Source of the DNA: Piscirickettsiaceae bacterium CG07_land_8_20_14_0_80_44_28
GTDB taxonomy: Bacteria > Pseudomonadota > Gammaproteobacteria > Thiomicrospirales > Thiomicrospiraceae
Direction: 5' to 3'
Assembly (NCBI GenBank): GCA_002779995.1
Contig: PEWX01000101.1
Coordinates: forward strand, 1 to 49,368
DNA: 49,368 nt
Shown here: positions 44,293 through 49,368 of the stretch, in pieces
Layout of the letters: each line of letters starts with the position of its first letter
How positions within the stretch are numbered: the stretch's first letter is position 1
The notes under the pieces: generated by a model
Databases searched by the model: none
Told to the model about the DNA's origin: nothing
What the model saw: only the letters and a program-made list of their open reading frames with translations
Position numbers and translations under genes: made by a program

Positions 44293-44721
44293 ATGAAAAC
44301 ATTTGTTGCAAAACCAGCTGAAGTAAAACGTGACTGGTATATTGTAGACGCCGAAGGTAAAACTTTGGGTCGTATGGCGGCAGAGATCGCTGCACGTCTT
44401 CGTGGAAAGCACAAGCCAGAATATACACCTCATGTGGATTGTGGGGATTATATTGTTGTCATTAACGCGGATAAAATTGCTGTCACCGGTAATAAGCGTA
44501 CCGATAAAATGTATCACCATGTAACAGGGTATGTTGGTAATTTAAAATCAACCAACTTCGAAACTTTGGTTGGTAGCAAACCAACTCGTCCGGTTGAGTT
44601 CGCCATTAAAGGTATGATGCCTCGTGGTCCTCTAGGCCGTGCTATGTTGAAAAAACTAAAAGTGTATGCGGGAGCTGAACACCCTCATGCGGCACAACAA
44701 CCTAAAGAACTAGACTTGTAA
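44293..44721 (+). CDS. rplM: 50S ribosomal protein L13
   Basis: An early-assembly protein of the large subunit. The 142 residues equal the E. coli length. [27 protein letters not shown] at the start and [23 protein letters not shown] near the end are family hallmarks. It forms the usual rplM-rpsI operon (13 bp gap). Codon use is strongly biased, as expected for a ribosomal gene. Confidence 0.99.
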   Translation: MKTFVAKPAEVKRDWYIVDAEGKTLGRMAAEIAARLRGKHKPEYTPHVDCGDYIVVINADKIAVTGNKRTDKMYHHVTGYVGNLKSTNFETLVGSKPTRPVEFAIKGMMPRGPLGRAMLKKLKVYAGAEHPHAAQQPKELDL

Positions 44722-44734
44722 GAGGAATTTGATA

Positions 44735-45127
44735 ATGGCAACAGAACAATATTACGGAACAGGTCGTCGTAAAAGCTCAGTCGCTCGTGTATTTATGCGT
44801 GCTGGCTCAGGTAAAATAACTGTTAATGGTCGTGATGTCGCAGATTACTTTGCGCGTGAAACCGATTTAATGGTGATTAACCAGCCACTAGAAGCAACTG
44901 AAAACGTCGATAAATTTGATGTAACGATTACCGTGTTAGGCGGTGGTACAACGGGTCAAGCAGGTGCCGTGCGTCATGGTATTTCACGCGCATTGGTCGT
45001 CTTTAGCGAAGAAAATCGTTCTGCGCTACGTCAGCGTGGTTTATTAACGCGTGATGCTCGTAAAGTAGAGCGTAAAAAAGTCGGCTTTCGCAAAGCACGT
45101 CGTCGTCCGCAGTTCTCAAAACGTTAA
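44735..45127 (+). CDS. rpsI: 30S ribosomal protein S9
   Basis: Small-subunit protein whose C-terminal tail reaches the P-site tRNA. The 130 residues are typical; [15 protein letters not shown] at the start and the basic tail ending in FSKR are diagnostic. I start at the ATG at 44735 with GAGGAA upstream, not at the TTG two codons before. It is followed by a strong terminator built on the CCAGGCCTGG palindrome. Confidence 0.99.
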   Translation: MATEQYYGTGRRKSSVARVFMRAGSGKITVNGRDVADYFARETDLMVINQPLEATENVDKFDVTITVLGGGTTGQAGAVRHGISRALVVFSEENRSALRQRGLLTRDARKVERKKVGFRKARRRPQFSKR

Positions 45128-45144
45128 TACGTTTTTTAACTCAG

Positions 45145-45170
45145 AAAAACCGCCAGGCCTGGCGGTTTTT
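45145..45170 (+). terminator. Terminator after rpsI, centred on CCAGGCCTGG
   Basis: AAAAACCGCCAGG and its complement CCTGGCGGTTTTT meet without a spacer, followed by TTT. A classical rho-independent terminator 17 bp past the rpsI stop. Confidence 0.92.
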
Positions 45171-45182
45171 TTATATTTTGAT

Positions 45183-45227
45183 AAAATGGGGACAGACCCC
45201 AACATTGTTGGGGTCTGTCCCCATTTT
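45183..45227. repeat. REP palindrome upstream of its transposase
   Basis: A perfect 45-bp inverted repeat: two 22-base arms (AAAATGGGGACAGACCCC...) around a central T. The inner 37 bp are identical to the palindrome at 4330-4368. It lies 13 bp before the start of the REP-associated transposase, the usual position for such elements. Confidence 0.93.
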
Positions 45228-45240
45228 GTTAGGAGGGTGT

Positions 45241-45810
45241 ATGCCGAGAAAAGCAAGAGAGGTTTTGGTTGGTTATCCGCATCATATTATTTTGCGGGGT
45301 ATTAATAAACAAGCCGTTTTTTTAAGAGATGAGGAGCGTCAAAAATTTCTAGATTTGGTTTTTGAAAGCGGTCAATCTTTTGATGTTCAGATTCACGCTT
45401 ATGTCTTGATGACTAACCATGTTCATTTGTTAGTCACGCCATTCAACCCTCAAGCGTTATCTGCTTTTGTAAGAGGGTTTTCTCAAAAGTATGTTCAATT
45501 TTTTAATTTTTATTATCAGCGAACCGGCACACTTTGGGAAGGTCGGTTTAAAAGTTACCCTATCCAGGAAAATTCCTATGCACTCAGTTGTCAAAGGTAT
45601 ATTGAATTAAATCCGGTGAAAGCAAATATGGTTACCCATCCGCGCGACTATAAGTGGAGTAGTTACCAACAAAACTTTAACAAAGATGATCGCCGATTAA
45701 CTACATTGCCATTGATGTCTGATATGCACCAAACAGGTGATTATGAATCCTATGTATTATCCGGTTTGGGGACAGACCCCGGGACAGACCCCGGGACAGA
45801 CCCCGGGTGA
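45241..45810 (+). CDS. REP-associated tyrosine transposase (RAYT)
   Basis: IS200-like Y1 transposase domesticated to act on REP sequences. The 189 residues carry the HUH motif HVH (His60, His62) in AYVLMTNHVHLLVTP, the likely nucleophile Tyr84 in SQKYVQFFN, and the RTGTLWEGRFKS and YIELNPVKANMV segments typical of RAYTs. AGGAGGG precedes the ATG at 45241; the longer frame from 45178 reads through the REP palindrome and is rejected. The last 13 residues are GTDP three times plus Gly, encoded by three tandem REP units. The stop lies one base from the stop of the convergent nrdA gene. Confidence 0.92.
   Translation: MPRKAREVLVGYPHHIILRGINKQAVFLRDEERQKFLDLVFESGQSFDVQIHAYVLMTNHVHLLVTPFNPQALSAFVRGFSQKYVQFFNFYYQRTGTLWEGRFKSYPIQENSYALSCQRYIELNPVKANMVTHPRDYKWSSYQQNFNKDDRRLTTLPLMSDMHQTGDYESYVLSGLGTDPGTDPGTDPG
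45768..45807 (+). repeat. Three tandem REP units at the transposase 3' end
   Basis: GGGGACAGACCCC followed by two more GGGACAGACCCC units and GGG: a 12-bp unit repeated three times in phase with the reading frame. In the opposite sense it is the first sequence after the nrdA stop codon, where GGGG/CCCC pairs could form small hairpins. Confidence 0.9.
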
Positions 45811-45811
45811 T

Positions 45812-48094
45812 TTAGAGTTTGCAGGCACCGCCTGCGCAGCCATCGTCTTCTTGTGAGTCGTCTGCACCATCTCGGGTGTTGTGATAGTAGAGGGTTTTGA
45901 GTCCCATTTTGTATGCATAAAGGAGGTCTTGTAATACCAGCTTAATGGGAACGCGCCCTTCATTAAAGCGTGCCGGGTCATAGTTGGTGTTGGCTGAAAT
46001 CGCTTGATCGACAAACTTTTGCATAATGCCCACCAATTGCAAGTAGCCTTTGTTATCAGGAATTTGCCAAAGCAGTTCATATTGCTCGCGATATTTTTTA
46101 AAGCCTGGCACCACTTGTTTTAGAATGCCGTCTTTTGATGCCTTAACGGATACATAACCACGGGGCGGCTCGATTCCATTTGTGGAATTGGTGATTTGTG
46201 AGGAGGTTTCACATGGCATGAGCGCGGTTAAGGTGGAGTTGCGTAAGCCATTCGTTTGTATTTCTGTGCGTAAGGCTTCCCAATCGTAATGGAGTGGCTC
46301 CTTACAAAATTCATCTAATTCTTTTTTATAGGTATCAATCGGTAAGATGCCTTGGGCATATTTGGTTTCATTGAATTGCGGGCAGGCACCAAATTCTTTT
46401 GCAAGGTTTGTTGAGGCTTTGAGCAAGAAATATTGAATTGCTTCAAATGCTTTATGAACGGTGTTGTTGGCAGAGCCATCCGAATATTTGACGTGGTTTT
46501 TTGCCAAGTAATAAGCCAGATTCGTCACACCAATTCCGAGTGTTCTTCTGCCCATGCTCGCCCGTTTGGCGGCTTCAACAGGGTAATCTTGATAATCCAA
46601 TAAGCTGTCTAAAGCGCGCACAATTAAATCGGCCAGTTCTTCCAATTCATTGAGATTGTTCAATGCGCCTAAATTAAAAGCAGAAAGCGTGCACAATGCT
46701 ATTTCACCATTTGGGTCTTCGACCGACTCAAGTGAGCGCGTCGGTAAAGTAATTTCTAGGCATAAGTTAGATTGGTGAATCGGTGCTTGTTTGGGGTCAA
46801 AGGCGCTATGGGTGTTGGAGTGATCGACATTTTGAATGTAGATGCGTCCCGTTTGTGCGCGTTCTTGCGCGACCTGAGTAAAGAGTTCAACTGCCTTGAC
46901 TTTTTTCTGACGAATGCTGCTATCGGCTTCATAGATTTTGTATAAACGCTCGAACTCCTCTTGGTCTTCAAAAAAGGCATCGTAAAGTCCGGGAACATCT
47001 GAAGGGCTAAATAGGGTAATCTCGCCACCTTCTATCATGCGCTGATACATGAGTTTATTGACTTGAACGCCATAATCCAGGTGTCGGGCGCGGTTTTCTT
47101 CTACACCCCGGTTATTTTTTAAAACCAGTAACGATTCAATTTCCAAGTGCCAGATGGGGTAAAACAAGGTGGCGGCGCCACCACGAACCCCGCCTTGAGA
47201 GCAGGATTTAACAGCGGTTTGAAAGTGCTTGATAAACGGTATCATGCCGGTGTGATAGGCTTCTCCACCGCGAATTTCAGAGCCAAGCGCACGAATGCGT
47301 CCCACATTGACACCGATCCCCGCGCGTTGTGAAACATATTTAACGATTGAAGAAGCGGTTGCATTAATCGAATCTAAAGAATCCCCACATTCAATCAGAA
47401 CACAAGAGCTAAACTGTCGGGTGGGGGTGCGAACCCCGGACATAATCGGGGTCGGCAGAGACAGTTTAAAGGTAGAGGCGGCATCATAAAAGCGTTTGAT
47501 ATAGTCTAGGCGTGTTTTACCCGGTTCAGCATTATTGGGGTAATGCGCAAATAGATTCATTGGAATAAGCATATAGATAAATTGAGGGCTTTCATAGATT
47601 TTGCCGGTAACGCGGTTTTGTACCAGGTATTTGCCTTCTAATTGTTTGACCGCAGCATAGCTGAAAGTCATATCGCGATCATGTTGAATGTAGGTGTCTA
47701 ATTCGTCTATTTCGGCTTTGGTGTAGTCGGTGAGTATTTGTGCATCATAGAGGTTGCTGCGCACCATTTTATTAATATGTTCAAAAAGCGCAGGCGGTGT
47801 AAAACGGCCGAAAGCCTTTTTGCGTAAATGAAAAATCGCCAGCCGTGCGGCCAGGTGTTGGTAGTCCGGTGCGCTTTCTGATATAAGATCTGCCGCAGAT
47901 TTGATAATAGTTTCATGAATATCGGCGGTTTTCATACCATCATAAAACTGTATATGGGATTTGAGTTCAACTTCTGAGACAGAAACATTTTCTAAACCTT
48001 CCGCGGCCCAGATAATGACTCGATGTATTTTTTCTAAATCAAGCGGTTCGATTTTGCCATTTCGCTTGGCAACATTCATAGTTATGGTTGACAT
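45812..48094 (-). CDS. nrdA: Class Ia ribonucleotide reductase large subunit
   Basis: Reduces ribonucleoside diphosphates to deoxy forms, with NrdB supplying the radical. The 760 residues match E. coli NrdA. An N-terminal ATP-cone (about 5-95) gives allosteric control. The redox Cys pair lies in FSSCVLIECGDSLDSIN and CTLSAFNLG, the thiyl-radical Cys in NLCLEI, and the C-terminal DGCAGGACKL carries the shuttle pair. Two NrdR boxes lie about 100-140 bp upstream. No nrdB follows: the REP transposase gene ends one base beyond the stop, on the other strand. Confidence 0.98.
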   Translation of the reverse strand: MSTITMNVAKRNGKIEPLDLEKIHRVIIWAAEGLENVSVSEVELKSHIQFYDGMKTADIHETIIKSAADLISESAPDYQHLAARLAIFHLRKKAFGRFTPPALFEHINKMVRSNLYDAQILTDYTKAEIDELDTYIQHDRDMTFSYAAVKQLEGKYLVQNRVTGKIYESPQFIYMLIPMNLFAHYPNNAEPGKTRLDYIKRFYDAASTFKLSLPTPIMSGVRTPTRQFSSCVLIECGDSLDSINATASSIVKYVSQRAGIGVNVGRIRALGSEIRGGEAYHTGMIPFIKHFQTAVKSCSQGGVRGGAATLFYPIWHLEIESLLVLKNNRGVEENRARHLDYGVQVNKLMYQRMIEGGEITLFSPSDVPGLYDAFFEDQEEFERLYKIYEADSSIRQKKVKAVELFTQVAQERAQTGRIYIQNVDHSNTHSAFDPKQAPIHQSNLCLEITLPTRSLESVEDPNGEIALCTLSAFNLGALNNLNELEELADLIVRALDSLLDYQDYPVEAAKRASMGRRTLGIGVTNLAYYLAKNHVKYSDGSANNTVHKAFEAIQYFLLKASTNLAKEFGACPQFNETKYAQGILPIDTYKKELDEFCKEPLHYDWEALRTEIQTNGLRNSTLTALMPCETSSQITNSTNGIEPPRGYVSVKASKDGILKQVVPGFKKYREQYELLWQIPDNKGYLQLVGIMQKFVDQAISANTNYDPARFNEGRVPIKLVLQDLLYAYKMGLKTLYYHNTRDGADDSQEDDGCAGGACKL

Positions 48095-48190
48095 AGGCTG
48101 CTATCTTTAATGTTTTCAGTTGGTTAAAAAAGACTTATCGGAAAAGTCTTGAAGTTTGTTTGTTAGCACTTGGGGGTTTTTGTATTAAAA

Positions 48191-48206
48191 CTACTATATA
48201 TAGTAA
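48191..48206 (-). promoter_or_regulatory. NrdR box 1 upstream of nrdA
   Basis: The core CTATATATAG agrees fully with the NrdR consensus CwAtATaTwG, within the perfect 14-bp palindrome TACTATATATAGTA (48192-48205). It lies about 100 bp before the nrdA start. Confidence 0.8.
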
Positions 48207-48221
48207 AAATAGGGGTTTGAT

Positions 48222-48237
48222 TAACTAAATGTGGTGT
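48222..48237 (-). promoter_or_regulatory. NrdR box 2 upstream of nrdA
   Basis: The core CTAAATGTGG agrees with the NrdR consensus at seven of ten positions and the TGT flank fits. It is exactly 31 bp from box 1, the three-turn spacing usual for paired NrdR sites. Confidence 0.6.
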
Positions 48238-48578
48238 TAATTATAGGGGTAAGCGTTGAAAAATAATAGCCTGTATTGCATTAAATTTTCTAGTTTTAGT
48301 GGTTAAAAAATTTAATGACGCAAGGTGTTATCAACAGGTTTGCGATGGAGACTTGATGATATAAGGGATTGTGTGACAGAAAAAAGACAATCAAGCTATA
48401 AATATGAAGCCTAAATGACAAAAGTGTTGTATAAATGCAACGACTTCTGTTTTTGTTGTAAATCATCTAAAAAAACTTGCTAGCTAAAACGAAAGTGAAT
48501 ATAGTTGCTATCAAGTTCACAAATGAGTGGATATTTGTTTAATTAATGTTTAACGACTTATCAAATAGGAAGATTAAA

Positions 48579-49368
48579 ATGAAAAAGAATATGATTGCCC
48601 TTGCTATCGCTTCTGCTATTGCTGCTCCTGCTGTTATGGCTGATGCGCCAACGGTTTATGGTAAAGTAAATTCTGTTATTCAAAGCAATAAAGCTGGTAA
48701 TGATACTGGAATGACAGTTGACAGTGTTGCATCACGTGTTGGTGTTAAAGGTTCTGCTGATTTAGGAAATGATCTTCAAGCGGTCTATAAGTTTGAGTTT
48801 GAAGTTCAAATGGATAAAGGGGATATTTTAAAAAACCGTAACCAGTATGTTGGTCTTGCCGGCGGGTTTGGTACCATGCTAATGGGTCGTCACGATACCC
48901 CTTATAAAATGTCACAAGCAAAAGACTTGTTTAACGACGGTGTCTTTGAAAATAATTCCATGACCAGTGTGATGCAGCATGGTGAGGACCGTGTTTCAAA
49001 TGTATTAGCTTATGTTTCTCCTGATTTAGGGGGTGTTAAATTAATCGGTGCTTTTGTTCCAGATGAAGGTGCTGAAGGTCTAGATAAAGACTCTTCTTTA
49101 ACAAATCTTACGTCTTTGGCTGCTATCTATGGTTCAACAAAGAAAGGTTTGTTTGTTTCAGGTGCCATGAATTCTTATAGTGACGTGGCAGCGAAGGGTG
49201 GAAAATCTTATAATATGATGCGTGTTTCTGCTCAGTATTCTGTTGCCGGCTTGATTGCAAATACGATGTACCAAACTTCTGATGAATCCGGTAAGGAAGG
49301 TTCAAACATTACCGCTAACTTGGGTTATAAAATGGGTGATTTGATGCCTAAGATCAAGTATGCGACTA
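48579..49368 (+). CDS. Gram-negative porin, N-terminal part
   Basis: The first 263 codons of an outer-membrane porin; the gene continues past the right edge. A Sec signal peptide (MKKNMIALAIASAIAAPAVMA, cut before DAPTVYG) is followed by the trimeric-porin start with beta-strands such as VYGKVNSVIQ, SRVGVKGSADLG and the NRNQYVGLAG and MGRHDTPYK segments, which match the Porin_4 (OmpC-like) type. Codon use is biased to GCT, GGT and GTT, as in abundant outer-membrane proteins. AGGAAG lies eight bases before the ATG. It is divergent from nrdA. Confidence 0.92.
   Translation, partial: MKKNMIALAIASAIAAPAVMADAPTVYGKVNSVIQSNKAGNDTGMTVDSVASRVGVKGSADLGNDLQAVYKFEFEVQMDKGDILKNRNQYVGLAGGFGTMLMGRHDTPYKMSQAKDLFNDGVFENNSMTSVMQHGEDRVSNVLAYVSPDLGGVKLIGAFVPDEGAEGLDKDSSLTNLTSLAAIYGSTKKGLFVSGAMNSYSDVAAKGGKSYNMMRVSAQYSVAGLIANTMYQTSDESGKEGSNITANLGYKMGDLMPKIKYAT

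Larger units (their letters stand above)
48095..48578. other. Divergent regulatory region between nrdA and a porin gene
   Basis: No gene in 484 A+T-rich bases. The nrdA-proximal side holds two NrdR-type boxes (48191-48206 and 48222-48237). The porin-proximal part is A+T-rich with an AGGAAG ribosome-binding site 8 bp before the porin start; the porin promoter could not be placed firmly. Confidence 0.6.

Noticed and set aside
45178-45240. A longer N-terminus for the REP transposase
   Set aside because: The extra 21 codons are simply the REP palindrome read through. The family start (MPRKAREVLVG) and an AGGAGGG site fix the start at 45241.
45768-45807. Short tandem repeats as a possible CRISPR remnant
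   Set aside because: The units are contiguous 12-mers with no spacers, are in frame with the RAYT gene, and match the REP palindromes elsewhere.

Overview
The window looks like chromosome of a sulfur-oxidising, autotrophic gammaproteobacterium of the Thiomicrospira / Hydrogenovibrio / Thiomicrorhabdus type. The grounds are a form II RuBisCO gene (cbbM) followed by cbbQ, cbbO and a beta-carbonic anhydrase, with a LysR-type cbbR just upstream; several sulfur-related proteins (a persulfide-dioxygenase-like metallo-beta-lactamase-fold enzyme, a DsrE-like protein, an ArsR-rhodanese fusion); and housekeeping genes of clear gammaproteobacterial type (clpB, purHD, prmA-dusB-fis, accBC-aroQ, dsbD, pdxB, rplM-rpsI, nrdA). 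The genus is an inference from gene content, not from a search.

Layout. 1-6600: the start of an ElyC/YdcF-like gene (cut by the window), a PAS-PAS-GGDEF diguanylate cyclase, clpB, a second GGDEF protein, a small unknown gene and carbonic anhydrase. 6670-12580: the CO2-fixation block, all on the minus strand (cbbR, cbbM, cbbQ, cbbO, can), with hairpins after cbbM and after cbbQ that probably step down expression along the block. 12620-14015: a CHAD-domain gene bracketed by two copies of a small inverted-repeat element, then a decayed 0.3 kb stretch. 14015-24650: minus-strand housekeeping operons. 24820-29220: fxsA, then a sulfur/stress-looking group (DsrE-like, exported alpha/beta hydrolase, MFS transporter, MBL-fold enzyme) with three strong operator-like dyads between the divergent transporter and MBL genes. 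29245-34890: epimerase, FadL-type outer-membrane protein, DUF302 lipoprotein, pdxB, alpha/beta hydrolase. 35070-40910: a complete TolC / adaptor / RND-permease efflux operon. 41047-44120: a COG0523 GTPase, a third GGDEF protein, a small membrane protein and a ModE-like regulator. 44290-49368: rplM-rpsI, a REP-associated transposase with its REP palindromes, nrdA with two NrdR boxes, and the start of a porin.

Three repeat families cut across this layout and are the most interesting content. (1) A non-coding, MITE-like element of about 160 bp with 16-bp terminal inverted repeats and 5-bp target duplications occurs five times; two copies insert so that the target duplication overlaps a stop codon. 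(2) A 10-bp palindrome, CCAGGCCTGG, or its 9-bp core, occurs 11 times, four times at the exact centre of long intergenic palindromes and seven times inside genes. (3) A REP sequence built on GGGGACAGACCCC occurs as perfect 39- and 45-bp palindromes, as an in-frame triple repeat forming the C-terminus of the REP transposase, and as one in-frame copy in dusB. No tRNA, rRNA or CRISPR array was seen.
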